From assembly GCA_030544215.1 (NCBI GenBank), contig JARZZO010000016.1, positions 58,941,501 through 59,005,500 on the forward strand: a DNA stretch of 64,000 bases, in the 5' to 3' direction. Source of the DNA: Zantedeschia hybrid cultivar. Taxonomy: Eukaryota; Streptophyta; Magnoliopsida; Alismatales; Araceae. Below the pieces are notes generated by a model. That model saw only the letters and a list, made by a program, of their open reading frames with translations. It was not told the origin of the DNA and did no database searches. Shown here in pieces: positions 20,682 through 32,000 of this stretch. A program made the translations under genes and the position numbers. Position 1 is the first letter of the stretch. Every line of letters begins with the position of its first letter.

Positions 20682-23663
20682 ATGTGCTTCATAATGAACC
20701 GAATGTATGTCAATGCTGTGTATGATGACATGGACCAGTTCGGCAACAATGTTACACACAACCCTCTGTTTGAGATTGAAGAGGATCCACAACCAACATT
20801 TGTGGGCATGTTTCAAACATCTGGAGAGGAATTTAGGAGAAGGTGCTTGGATGAATCTTCTTCTTCAGAAAGTGACCCTATAATGTCCAACAGAACCCTC
20901 CGAAACCCAAGTGAGGATCCGGAACTTACTGCCGTGTTATCACGGTACACCCATGATCAACTCATCCGGTTGGCCTCTGGTGGCAAAACTCAAGATGCCA
21001 CTCCTCGGGGAACTCACTTCCAAGGATCTCCCAACAGAGCTCAGACTTGCATCAATCAGCCAACTCTTACCCCAGTTGCTCCACCCGTCATGCCAATTCC
21101 AGTCTCTCCAACTACACCTCCTCCTGAGCAGAAAGAATTCATTTACAAAAGTGAGGTTGAAACCTGTGTGCGTAAGTTCATGGCCGAGAAACTTACTCTG
21201 AAACAACCGCACTCTCTCTCGAACTATTGTAAGCTCCCTCCGGCCTACTTCCCACTAGGATTCAAAGCTCCCAAATACAGGAAATATGATGGCACCTCTG
21301 ACCCTCATGATCACCTGTCAAGTTTCCTCATGGATTCCCATCAATGGCTCTACGACAGAGTCCTCCTTGTCCATCTGTTCCAGAAATCCTTAGAAGGTGA
21401 GGCCTTAAGATGGTTTTCTTCCTTGCCCGCCACAGACCTAATCAATTTTGATATGGTCTCCGAAAAATTCATCACTCAGTTTAGTTATATGACAACCATG
21501 CCTCCCACCTTGTTTGATCTTGTGATGGAAAAGATGAAGCCTGAAGAGGAGTTCACGTATTTTGCCAATAGGTGGAGGGCAATGGCCTCTAGGGCAGAAG
21601 TAGAAATCCCCGAATCTCAAGCTATCACCATGCTGGTCAATAACGCTACCCCGCAGCTTCGGTCTATTCTCATGCTGAGCGAATTTCACACATTCGCACA
21701 ACTTTATAATCGAGCTCGGGTAGTTCAATCTCAGATCTGGAGTTCCACTTTGCCATCATTTTTTGAAAATCAGAACAGAAGTAAGAGGATTCCACCAATA
21801 GAGGGAGTGGCAATCAATGAACAGGTGAGTGCCTTGGGGCAGCCCTTTAGGTTACCCAGTCCTATGTCCAGATCAGACAATCAATCCAATCAGAAACCAT
21901 ATTCAGCAGTTCCCCCTCTCTCCAGTGCCAAGATCAATTGGGGGCACATGAAAGAGGCTGCTGAAACCTTGGAAGTCAAGGGCCCTCCACCCTCTCATCA
22001 GGTAGCCCAAGATCCATCTATCTCTCTAGAAAGGGTGAGCACCCTTGTCAAAAATTTGGAACCAAATGTCGATCATAGAGGACAGTACTGGGAGTATGAA
22101 GAGGCTGGGATATGGCGTGAGTGCCCTACTAGGACGACCAAACCTAGAGAGCCGTTGCAAGGAGTCTCCACTGTCATCCAAGACAAACCTTTGGTCTTGA
22201 TACGACCTAGGGAACAACCAACAGCCATCAACCCAGTTACTCTGATCCAAGCTCCTTCAATTTCAATCAGAGAACCTCCTCCATCCATCTTGTGTCCAAC
22301 ACCAAAGCCAAGTCCAGTAACCCAATTCTGCCTAATAAATTCACCACCAGTTCAACCACTAAAGTCAGATCAGGCAGTTGACCCCAGTCCGATTGGTGTT
22401 ACACTGAGAAATCACATCATTCCCCCAACAAGTCAACCCTTGGACTCTCAAGAGGATTCAGATCTGTCTGAGTATGACATCTTGCAGCATCTAGGGAAAA
22501 CTCCTGCTAAGATGCCAGTCCTAAAGTTGATTGGGAGATCTCCTACACAAAGGGAGACATTGTTCAAGTTCCTCCAGCGCATTACACTCAATGAAGATCT
22601 TCCCGTCAGGGGGCTCACAAATGCCATTCTCTCAGTCACCCAGACACCTACGATGCCCTTCGCAGATAAGAGTCTAGCTCCCCCTGAATGTCAATCCCTT
22701 CCCTCATGCTTGACCCCAACACTCAAGGGTCACTCATTGGACTTCATCCTGTTGGATACTGGGACATCAATCAATGTTTGTCCACTCAAGACCCCCAAGA
22801 AAGTAGGGATTGATCCAGAGAAGATTGAGTCTACTTCCATGATGGTCTCAAATGGGAAACTGGAAATTGGGCCAGTGGCCATGATCTTTGAATTCGACAT
22901 CCTTAATGCCAAGCCCATATATAACGCCATTTTGGGAAGACCTTGGATGGACCAGACTCTGGGAGTACCCTCCACTAATCATCAGTGCTATAAATTCCCA
23001 TACAAGGGGAAGATTGTCAAAATGAAGGGTACCCCCTATCTTGAGCCTTTGGATTTAGTCTCGACTGAACAAATTCCATCCATGATCACTCCTGGAAAAG
23101 GGGCAGAGCCCATCCTTTCATTGGTTGACTCTCAGGCCAAGCCCCAGCCTAGCATAGGTTGGCAGCTTATGAACGAAATGGGGTATAGTTCGGGACCTGG
23201 GTTAGACAAAGAAGAGCAGGGAATTCAAGAACCTATCTTTGAAAATCTGACCATTGGAAGATTCAAATTGGGTTACATACTAACCAAATCAACTGAAGGA
23301 TCAAGAAAATGGAGTATCTTAGAAAATCAAGAGGTACTCAAGATACACTATCTTGAGGATGAGTTGAAGGAAGCAATCAATGAAATTCAGAGGGAAGATG
23401 CAGAAGATTTCGGTATACAGTTGTTGTTCTATGAACCAACCGCTCGACGAGAAGGAGCCTCCTTAGTGAGGGATGAACAGGTACCCACCGCTCTCATTCC
23501 CTTACTATTTCACACACCTGCCCCTCCTAGGCTTTTATCACCGGTCGTAGCACACTCCTGGGGCAATTCTGCCATCATTGGGTCTGTGTCTCAAGGACCC
23601 ACCTTTGCAACATGTCTGACTCACCCTCTGAGTCTTGTGCATAATCGCTTGGGGATTGGATAG
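20682..23663 (+). CDS. Gag-protease-G-patch polyprotein of element A
   Basis: An intact 993-residue ORF; the start could be 20682 or the in-frame ATG at 20694. Residues about 197-350 form the Ty3/Gypsy capsid-type Gag domain, with YRKYDGTSDPHDHL, KSLEGEALRWF, EKMKPEEEFTYFANRWR and NATPQL motifs homologous to element B Gag. A retropepsin-like aspartic protease follows, with active-site LLDTGTSIN (D692) and the ILGRPW flap-side motif near residue 751. A degenerate G-patch (GWQLMNEMGYSSGPGL) lies at about 826-855. No zinc-knuckle-like motif and no pol domain is present. The C-terminal 100 residues are not recognised. An uninterrupted ORF in an element without pol suggests Gag is useful in cis or recently active. 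Confidence 0.9.
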   Translation: MCFIMNRMYVNAVYDDMDQFGNNVTHNPLFEIEEDPQPTFVGMFQTSGEEFRRRCLDESSSSESDPIMSNRTLRNPSEDPELTAVLSRYTHDQLIRLASGGKTQDATPRGTHFQGSPNRAQTCINQPTLTPVAPPVMPIPVSPTTPPPEQKEFIYKSEVETCVRKFMAEKLTLKQPHSLSNYCKLPPAYFPLGFKAPKYRKYDGTSDPHDHLSSFLMDSHQWLYDRVLLVHLFQKSLEGEALRWFSSLPATDLINFDMVSEKFITQFSYMTTMPPTLFDLVMEKMKPEEEFTYFANRWRAMASRAEVEIPESQAITMLVNNATPQLRSILMLSEFHTFAQLYNRARVVQSQIWSSTLPSFFENQNRSKRIPPIEGVAINEQVSALGQPFRLPSPMSRSDNQSNQKPYSAVPPLSSAKINWGHMKEAAETLEVKGPPPSHQVAQDPSISLERVSTLVKNLEPNVDHRGQYWEYEEAGIWRECPTRTTKPREPLQGVSTVIQDKPLVLIRPREQPTAINPVTLIQAPSISIREPPPSILCPTPKPSPVTQFCLINSPPVQPLKSDQAVDPSPIGVTLRNHIIPPTSQPLDSQEDSDLSEYDILQHLGKTPAKMPVLKLIGRSPTQRETLFKFLQRITLNEDLPVRGLTNAILSVTQTPTMPFADKSLAPPECQSLPSCLTPTLKGHSLDFILLDTGTSINVCPLKTPKKVGIDPEKIESTSMMVSNGKLEIGPVAMIFEFDILNAKPIYNAILGRPWMDQTLGVPSTNHQCYKFPYKGKIVKMKGTPYLEPLDLVSTEQIPSMITPGKGAEPILSLVDSQAKPQPSIGWQLMNEMGYSSGPGLDKEEQGIQEPIFENLTIGRFKLGYILTKSTEGSRKWSILENQEVLKIHYLEDELKEAINEIQREDAEDFGIQLLFYEPTARREGASLVRDEQVPTALIPLLFHTPAPPRLLSPVVAHSWGNSAIIGSVSQGPTFATCLTHPLSLVHNRLGIG

Positions 23664-25246
23664 CTTCCTCTTTATCCACAAGTTGCAGAGGTAGGTAAGT
23701 TCTTTCATTTCTAGTTAGCAAATAAGTGTAAATATTTGAAAATTGTTGAAAAACTTTCCTTTGGATAGGAGTCTATTTGAAGAAGTTTTACCCTCAAAAT
23801 ACAAAAAAATCAAAAATTTCAAAATCTCCCAAAAAAATCGAATATCCAAAAAGCATCAAAAATATTTGTAAGTATGTACATACTCCTATGAAAATGACAA
23901 AAAAAATCAGAAAAGACACAAAATCCAATTGTCTGGTGACTGCCACGTAACCCCCTGTCTAGGTCTAGTTGCATGATAGGTTGGGATGACATTGCGGTTT
24001 GGCTAAGATTTTGGTCTACCAGAACCTTGGACGTGTCTACTTTACTTTCATACGGATCCCTATGCTCATCATGAGATGCACACACCTGCACATTTTTCAA
24101 AAAGAACCTGTTTAAAATGAGTCCCAAGTCTTTAGTATACTGTCACAATGCAACCTTTGCTCTTCGTCTCTCGATCGATCAGGACAGTTGACGCCCTTAA
24201 ACGGTCAAGCTCAGCAAATTGCGGTTCCTCAAAAAACCCGATAGATGTAACCCCTCAACAAAAAAGGGTCCAGAAATGAAATGTAAAGGACCAGAGCACG
24301 TGAAGAGGGCAGTGTCCCCGCAGGCGGAATATCAAATAACCCCAATAAATGTCAAGAGCGGAAAAGAAATACAAAAAAGAAAAAGGGGTTCAAGCAATCA
24401 TGAAAAAAGCCTGGTCGTGACCGTGCCTGGCCAAGAAATCCAATAAAGGCCTGAAAAGTCAAAATTGGGGCATCTAGGAGGTCAAAAGGAGTCCGTTTTG
24501 TCACAGCTTGTCCTTTTAACGGTTCTGTTGATCCTCCTGTGAGGTTTGTCTCCACAATTTCTTCACTTTTTCTCCCCCAAGGTTCAGCACGAGATAGCTA
24601 TCTAAAGACTGAACATCATTTTAAAATGGTTCGTTTTCAAAAATCGTCACATGCTCACATGATCACAGGAGTCCAAAATGGGTGAAGAGTAATGTCGATG
24701 TTTTTGGTGAACTAATTTCTTAACCATAATCTCAATGTGTACCCTTACAACTTCGGGCTTAGGTCAATGCATGCGCGTCACCAATCGGTGCGACGGCGTC
24801 TGATTCCGGGTCAGCGTCGCGCGGTTGACCGTTAGGGTTCCAAGGTGTTCCATCATATACCTTCTAGATTGTGAGGAAAGAGACCCGGGTCGGGCAAATC
24901 ATTTACCTCGAAAACTTTTTGGGCAAACTTGGTGGTCGGAAGCAGCTGGGAGCCTAAGCATGGCATGACGGTATTGTCATCAGTATGAGTCTTAACCGGT
25001 CAAGGTTAGTTTGAGGAGTCTAGAGGCCCAAATCAATCTAGATGTGAGCTTAGGATACCTGGGAAGTTGAGTGTGCATTTCCCTTTTATCATTCAACCAG
25101 CCTAAGTCTGGGCAGTCACCAGGTGGTCGGACAAAAAAAACATGTTTTCATTCATCACACACCTCACTTGTTAATATCCACCAGCATTTGCATATTTACT
25201 TCTTGCATCAGTTTCAATATTCTTCCTTTTGTCTGGGTAATAACAC

Positions 25247-25320
25247 GGCCCCTTGACCCTATGCGAAGGCTAGGGAAAAGGTAGTTGCTCTTTTGGGCAA
25301 GGGGCCGAAAACAGATACTA
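25247..25320 (+). promoter_or_regulatory. 3' stem motif of A shared with B
   Basis: GGCCCCTTG (25247-25255) pairs with CAAGGGGCC (25298-25306), and AAAACAGATACT follows at once. Element B has GCCCCTTG...CAAGGGGC then AAACAGATACT at 38677-38756. The surrounding sequence is otherwise much diverged. It may be an RNA packaging or processing signal; this is inference. Confidence 0.6.
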
Positions 25321-25388
25321 CTAACTATTTCCCCTTCATTTTGTGCATACAGGAAAAGGATTCTGCCCAAAAGAAGGACACGTTTGCC

Positions 25389-25468
25389 GTCGAGTCGAAG
25401 CCGAAAGCAGCCGGATTGGCATTCTACTTTGAGAATGGCCATATCTTCCGTGCTGGCTTCGACTCGAC
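25389..25468. repeat. 14-bp perfect inverted repeat in the 3' region of A
   Basis: GTCGAGTCGAAGCC at 25389-25402 is the exact reverse complement of 25455-25468, with a 52-bp spacer. Confidence 0.8.
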
Positions 25469-26285
25469 AGGGACCTTTGTCCCTCGTTTCCTTGCGGCTC
25501 GACATTAAGATATTGTGGATCATTGATTATTTACATTTACTGATATGCGTTCTTGCAGCTGCAGCGAATCTGAAGCAAGTAGGATTGAAGACACAGGAGG
25601 CTAATAACTTCGGGCGTATAGACTCTGAGTTCCTCTTTAAACAAAACAATGAGGAGTCTATATTCTCCAAGTTATTCGATTGGCCAATAAATCCCTCCTG
25701 TTTGCATTAGGAACTGCATTAGGAATTTGTTTTTTAAAAAAGATTTCAACCAGCATGCATTGCATAAGCATCATCCACCATTCCCGCCCTAGGGGCAATG
25801 ACCATAATTTCATCACTCTGCTTAACCCATTGTTGATCTGTGAGTCTGGCGATTGTTCGTCTGTTAACTCTTCGAATTGCAAGACCTTATCCTTTTTTCA
25901 AATACGTGTGCTTGAGATCTTCTCACTTGGCGATCCCATGATGCGCCAGGCCACCGCGCGCCCGTTGTGTTGAGAGTTCTTCAAGTCACACTCCTACACC
26001 TTTCATGCTCGAGATCCCCTTGGGCCAGATCGCTATATTCTGGTATGCCAAGGCCTCGCGGTTCCAGCACCCGGGGGTCCCACGGACTGTGATTCTCTAG
26101 TACTGAACTTTGTCCCTTTTCTCAAATCACTCTTGCAACTCAAATGGTTAGCTTTCATGCATTTGCCGCATTCGCATATCATCCCTGGGGATAGCTCACT
26201 CCTTTTCAGGTTGTCCAAAATCAGTCTCGATTTCCGGAACACCTATTTATCATTCCGTTCCACTCCACTGCAAAATAGGTGTCCC

Positions 26286-26292
26286 AGAGGGG
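26286..26292 (+). other. Polypurine tract candidate of element A
   Basis: AGAGGGG lies a few bases before the 3' LTR start at 26297. The preceding 40 bases resemble the matching place in element B (CATTCC.TT.CA, TGCAAA). Confidence 0.5.
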
Positions 26293-26296
26293 CATT

Positions 26297-26639
26297 TGTA
26301 GACACCGATTTTGGACCACCCTTTTGGTCATAAATCCCCTCCATCATCAGCCCATCGTCATAAATCCCCTCATTTGAGCCATCTCAGCCCACTACCAGCT
26401 AGGCCCATTAACCAAATCTCGACTCTAGCCACCTTTTCCGTGGAAGGCCAGCCAGTCCGCCTTCCACCACCTTCGAAGGCCACCCCCCGCCTTCTACACC
26501 CTTGGAAGGCCAGCTACCTTGCCTTCCACCTTTTTTCCACCTTTTCCACTTTTAGCCACCTTTTAGTGGAAGGCCAACCCCTTGCCTTCCACCGCCTTCG
26601 AAGGCCACCCCCCGCCTTCTACACCCTTGGAAGGCCAGC
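26297..26639 (+). repeat. 3' LTR of element A, first part
   Basis: The first 343 bp of the 3' LTR, starting TGTAGACACC. It stops at CCAGC where element B is inserted and resumes at 41113. Confidence 0.95.
26635..26639. repeat. Target site duplication of element B (left)
   Basis: CCAGC, repeated at 41108-41112 directly after element B. Confidence 0.95.
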
Positions 26640-26830
26640 TGTAGACACGCTAATTTTGACGTCATTTCGAGTAAATTTCATATCATATAATAATGCCTCA
26701 GAATGGTCTGATAATTAATCATTAATTAATTTTTATTAATTCTTTTTGAGTGTCGGGTTTAACAGATGTGTTTAAGTTAATCAATTGAATTGATTTTAGC
26801 TCAAATTTGAGTTAAAATATGAAGAATTCT

Positions 26831-27124
26831 AAAAGACGTCGATTTACATAGACGCCATTTATAGTTTATTCCTGTTTTAACGATTAAATTTGAAATTTAA
26901 TTAATTGATTTATTAACTAAAAGGCGTCTGGGAATGTCGACGCGTTTTAGGTTTCCTAGGCTATTTCTACTTCCCCTCCGGATGTTTATCCTTATCTTAA
27001 TTAGTCTAAAAGACGTCTACACAGGTGGACGCGTTTTAACTAATAAAGATAAAGATAAGTTTTCCCGGATATTTATCCTTATCTTAATTAATCTGAAAGG
27101 CGTCATCCAAGGTGGACGCGTTTT
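26831..27124. repeat. Four GCGTC...GACGC hairpin units in the 5' LTR of B
   Basis: Units at about 26831-26860, 26919-26950, 27008-27037 and 27095-27124 have the form AAAAGRCGTC, an 8-10 nt loop, then GACGCGTTTT (the first ends GACGCCATTT). Four more units lie in the leader (28353-28610). The right LTR holds the same four at +13149. Confidence 0.85.
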
Positions 27125-27225
27125 AGATAATTACAGATAAAGATGAATTAATCAGTAATTATCTGTCGGTTAAGATGGATAAATTTCGGAGTTTTCAAAT
27201 GTTAATCGCGAACGCAAGAAATGCC

Positions 27226-27233
27226 TATAAATA
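27226..27233 (+). promoter_or_regulatory. TATA box in 5' LTR of B
   Basis: TATAAATA followed by a purine-rich stretch, typical of a plant LTR U3/R border. The copy in the right LTR is at 40375-40382. Confidence 0.65.
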
Positions 27234-27965
27234 CCCTGCATGTTAAAGAGAAGAAAAAGAGAGAAGAGAATTAAGTTGAGTTGAGCCATAGCTATAGCGA
27301 TTTGAAGATCGAAGCAACAACGTCGTAACGCCGGAGCGCTGCCATTCCCAGAAGTCGGCGTTCCTTTCAAGATCTTCATCCTTTCAAAAGCTTCAACCAA
27401 CTGGGCATAAGTTTTTCATTACTGCATTTATTTTCATTTCATTAGTTTCATTTCTCTCATATTCACTTCATGCAAACACACACCACATCATAATCTTCCA
27501 AAAACCTACTTGATTTAAGGGGTTTCAAAGCCATTAAAAAAAAGTGAGTTTGCTGTTTAAATATGCTTAAAATCATGATTAGTTTAGATACTACTTCTAT
27601 CTAAATTCTCATCATTGTTTCTTCATTCTGTTCTTTTTCTGTCTCTGCTGTACTCAACAACAACAAGAGATCAAAAGGGGAAATCAAGCATAACTTCTGG
27701 ACGATCCTCAACCTCAAATTCCACAGCAAGAACAAAAAGCAAAGAAAGGGCTCTCTTTCTTCAGCCGGCTGAGGAAGGGGAACCAAGGACTCAATCTTCC
27801 GCATTTTGAAAGGTAGGCGATCATACTCTCTTTTGAAACTTTTAAGTTAAAAGTTTCTGGCGATCACTGCATTTTAGTTGCTGTTTTTAATAGGTTAGTT
27901 TACACCTAAACAACATAGATATTTCATGTTAATCACACGGTCATTCTAAGCACCTACAGCTTTTT

Positions 27966-27983
27966 TGGCGATCACGGTGGGAC
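27966..27983 (+). other. Primer-binding-site candidate of element B
   Basis: TGGCGATCACGGTGGGAC begins eight bases after the 5' LTR and is identical to that of element A. Confidence 0.7.
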
Positions 27984-29043
27984 TTGGTCTCGCCATCTTT
28001 TAGTTTCCTTTTGTTCTTGCTATCATCATATCGGGCACCCACGGTGCACCACTTGTGTCTCTGGACACGTCCTCACCAATTGGTGAGTGTTTAGTTTAAT
28101 TAATTTCCCTCGTGCACCACGTGCACACCCCAGTGGCAAGATCTTGCCCCCCCCCTTGATTAACTCAAAAAACTGTTTTTGTGATGAAATGCTGTGTGAT
28201 TGCGTGATTTCTTAGTTGTTTAGATAGTAAATCATCCTGTTTAAAATCTGAAACTAAAAAAATCTTTGCATGAGTCGATTGTTTACTGCATTTTACCCTG
28301 TTTAAGGAGGATTCGACCCAGAAAATCCTTCTGGAAATCTGTTTCTGCGAACTAAAAAGCGTCCAGGAACAGCGACGCGTTTCAAAACCGCGTCGTTACT
28401 CCCAGACGCCTTTTAGCCTCCAGGCTTTCTCTGCTGTTTGCATCTCTTTCTGCGAAATAATTAAGTTCTGTGTTGAATAGCGTCGACCATAATCGACGCT
28501 ATTAAGACAGTTTTTAGTTATTTTCCAGGCTTTCTCTGCTGTTTGCATCTGTTCTCTGCGAAAGAATTAAGTTCTGTTTTGAATAGCGTCGACCATAATC
28601 GACGCGATTCAGACAGTTTCTTAATTATTTTTCAGTTTCCAGATTTCTGTGGTTGAGTGCTAGCTACCCATTACTTTATTAAGCATTAGAGGCCATCCAG
28701 GTCGCAGGACATACGCATTGAGGCTAAAACCCTCCTTTTCTTAGGAACACATTACTCGACGTCAGCAACTCTCTCTGATTGGGTTGGTCCCTTGATCAGA
28801 CTAGAGAAGTTGACGTTGAGACCTCCATAAGTCCCCAAAATCAAGGTATTCCTCCTTGATCATCGGGCTGGTTGTACCAATTGAAGTCCCGGCTAGATTC
28901 TGAAAGCGTTGTGAGAGAGAACCCTAGAGAATAACGGTGGAAACTGAACTGAAACTAGGATCCTTCCCTGAGCGAAATTGTGGTTTAATCCAATTCAAAT
29001 AATTCAACAAGGAATCCTAAAATCACGTTAAGCATCCACTTGT
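27984..29043 (+). other. Untranslated leader of element B
   Basis: About 1.06 kb with no gene. It carries four GCGTC/GACGC hairpin units at 28353-28382, 28385-28415, 28476-28505 and 28581-28610. The last two lie in a 105-bp tandem duplication (units starting near 28420 and 28525). Confidence 0.6.
28420..28630. repeat. 105-bp tandem duplication in the leader of B
   Basis: CCAGGCTTTCTCTGCTGTTT recurs 105 bp apart (28420 and 28525), followed in both by GAATAGCGTCGACC and ATAATCGACGC. The two units differ by several substitutions. Confidence 0.85.
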
Positions 29044-32000
29044 TTGATTAATCTCTGTACAACTTGTTTGATTAAATCTTTGAAAAGGGAATCTAACATC
29101 ATGTTGCTACGATCAGGTAGGGACTTGAGTGTGGCTCCAAACGCCATGATTAATTACGAGGGAGATGCTAATGCCCCTCGGAATTCTGAGTACAACTATG
29201 AGAGTGGGAGAGATGCTGATGCCTCCCGTAGTTCTATCCCCATTCCGTATCGTCTAGACGGGAATGTTCGGACACCCCTTTTGCCTCCACGTGATCAATA
29301 TCCTGATCCTCTTCCGCATGAATATGCGGTCCATAATCCTGATCTTGAGGGGGACATGAACCAGAATGATCCCTCATCCTCTGATCCTACGGATCTCGTC
29401 AACGCTCTGGGAGTTCTTGCCTCCCGACTGGACCCTCAACAGTTCGAGGCCATCCAGTCTATTTTGAAGGGGAAGGCACCCATGCAGCCTGCTGAGCCGA
29501 ACCCTATGGCTCCCCCTGTTGTTATTCAACAACCTCCTCCTCCTTATATCCATCAGGCCATGGAAGGCCTTCATCTTACTTCTCGGCCCACTGGGCCGCA
29601 GCTTTCATCATCTGGGCAACCGGCTAGACCGCAAACGCCTACTTATCAAAATGCCCTCGGGCATGGCGGAAGCGCTGCCGGACCTCCCCTCTATTGTCCA
29701 CCCTGTCCAACGTACTCTAGGCAGCAGGCCTACCAAGTACCTCCTCCTCCTCCTCCTCCTCAAGCAGATCTGACCACACAAACGCTGCTGGCCAAAATGG
29801 AGCGTATGGATGAGCAATTTAATAACCTCCAGAAAATGATGGGGGTCAAAGCTGTGCCAGAAATCAATCTACCGAGTCTGCCAGTATTCCATCTGCCACC
29901 CTCCGAGATGCCAGTGTACCGAAAGTACAACGGTACTGGTAACCCCTTCACACATCTGAAGGAGTTCATGTATGAATCCTCTTTCTGGCAGAACGACAAG
30001 AGGTCGTTGGCCTTCTTGTTCAGGAGATCCCTAGAGGGACCAGCCCTCGAGTGGTTCTTTTCTTTGGAACCCTCCGAAGTAGAGGATTACAGTATCGTTT
30101 CACGCAAATTCATCCAACGATACCAGGACAGAGTTGCACCCTCCTTGTCTATCACGGACCTCATTGCAGAAAAGATGAAACCGGATGAGGAGTTTGTCAG
30201 TTTTGCTGACAGGTGGCGGGGTCTGGCTGAAAAGGTGAAGGATCACTTGTCCGAATCTGAACAAGTGAAAATGTTAATTTCTAATGCCACCCCCCAGTTC
30301 AAGCTGGTCCTCTCCTTGAACAATTTGACTAACATGGCAGAGCTCTATGAAAGAGCACGGTACTGCCAGAATGCTTTCAAGGACGCTACATTCTCTAGCG
30401 TCTTTGATCCTCATAGACCTAGCAGGCCTCCGCCTCGGAAGCCTGCAGTGCCGAACTCTTCCAGCACAGGTCCGACTACTGAGGGCACGCTCTCTCACGA
30501 GCAAGTGAGCACCATGAACAATAACTCGCCCCAGTTCGTGAGGAGTCAGCAGCAGTACCAGAGGCCACAGCAGCAAGGGTACGGACAGCAGCAGAACCCC
30601 CAGTACCAACAGCAGTATCAACGGCCCCAGCAGCCGAATCAGAATCAAAACCAGCAACAGCTACAGCAATAGCCGCAACGGCAACAGCAGTACCAGCAAC
30701 CCCAGCAGCAGCAGTATCAGCACCAGCAACAGCCACAGTACCAGCCGCGCGCACCGCCGGCGTACCACAATGTCCCTCCTCCTGGTGACTACAACCAGCA
30801 GAGGAGACCTCCAGGCCCGAAGAGGGCAGAATACCCGGCACTCCCAGAATCCTTGGCCGATATTTTCAGTGCTTTAATGGCAGCCAATGCCTTAGCTTTG
30901 CCAAGGGAGAAGGCCGTCTGGCCTCAAAATGCCGATACATCCAGGTATTGCTACTTTCACAGGCAACCTGGGCATACCATTGACACCTGCTTTCAATTCA
31001 GAGATTATATTCATGATCTCAACGAGCAGGGCGGCATAGACTGGGAGGAAATGAAGAAATACATAACAGCCCTGAAGGCGAGGAGACCGCAACAGCAGCA
31101 GTAGCAGCAAGCAAGACCACCGGCACAAGCAGCAGCACCACCCAACATGGGCATAGTGCAGAATCCGCTCCCAGAGCACCAGAATCAGAATCAGGTTGCT
31201 CCCATTCTAACGAACAGCCAGTCTGAGGCTGGTCGTGGGCAACAATGGAGGATAGAGGACTCTTCCTCTCTCTACTCAACGGGTCACGTTCAAAGTACCG
31301 CAGAGCGATTACCACGCCGCACCATCCACATACCCAGACCACAACCCGTCACCATCACCCCTCTACCCACACCCGCATATCATCCGCCCGCATCCAATAA
31401 CCCATTACCACTACCCACCTTCCTTAGACCCATTGCGCCCCGCACTCCTACGCCTCCATCATATACCCCTCCGCAAACCAATAACGCACCCCTGTTACCA
31501 TCAAGGCCATTATTACGCGTACCATTTCCTACTTCGCCCACTACCACTACCACCTACCCAGATATGCCCCAACCATCCAGACCGCTATTACGCATACCAT
31601 TCCCCACTTCGCCAACCACTTACCCATCTACCATCCAACCATCTAGGCCTTTAATCCGCACCGCGCCATCACCACCTAACCCTACGCCATCACCACCTAA
31701 CCCAACGCCACCACCTACGCATCAACCCTCCGCACCGCTTACGCCACCCAACTCTGCGGTACTCAAGTTGTCACCCGGATCCTCCACGGTCGAGGAACAC
31801 GCGCTCCGGAGTGGAAGGATTTTCAACAAGGTCTTTCCTCAGTCCACAGTCAGAGACGGCCCATCACAGCCGACTGAGGAAGCCCATAATGAAGAGAGTG
31901 CACCAGGCACTCAATACGACTTGTTGAAACATCTGGACAAAACACCGGCACGGATCACTGTACTGGAATTGATTAAAAGGTCCAAGATTCACCAAGAAGC

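Larger units (their letters stand above)
23664..26296 (+). other. Non-coding 3' region of element A
   Basis: About 2.6 kb between gag-pro and the 3' LTR, where pol would be expected. No reverse transcriptase or integrase motif is visible on either strand. It contains an A-rich patch (23800-23900), the CCCCTTG/CAAGGGG stem shared with element B (25247-25306), a 14-bp inverted repeat (25389-25468) and a PPT-proximal block also shared with B. Confidence 0.75.
26640..27958 (+). repeat. 5' LTR of element B
   Basis: 1319 bp, ending with a U5 that contains two extra PBS-like GGCGATCA copies. It carries four GCGTC/GACGC hairpin units and a TATAAATA box. Confidence 0.95.

Noticed and set aside
23664..26296. 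Searched for a hidden or frameshifted pol in element A
   Set aside because: No YxDD, RNase H or integrase motif in any frame. The short ORFs at 25164-25710 overlap inverted repeats and have no domain.
26934..27140. 68-residue ORF with CDS-like length, repeated at 40083
   Set aside because: Lies within the LTR of element B and spans the GCGTC hairpin units. Identity of the two copies reflects identical LTRs.
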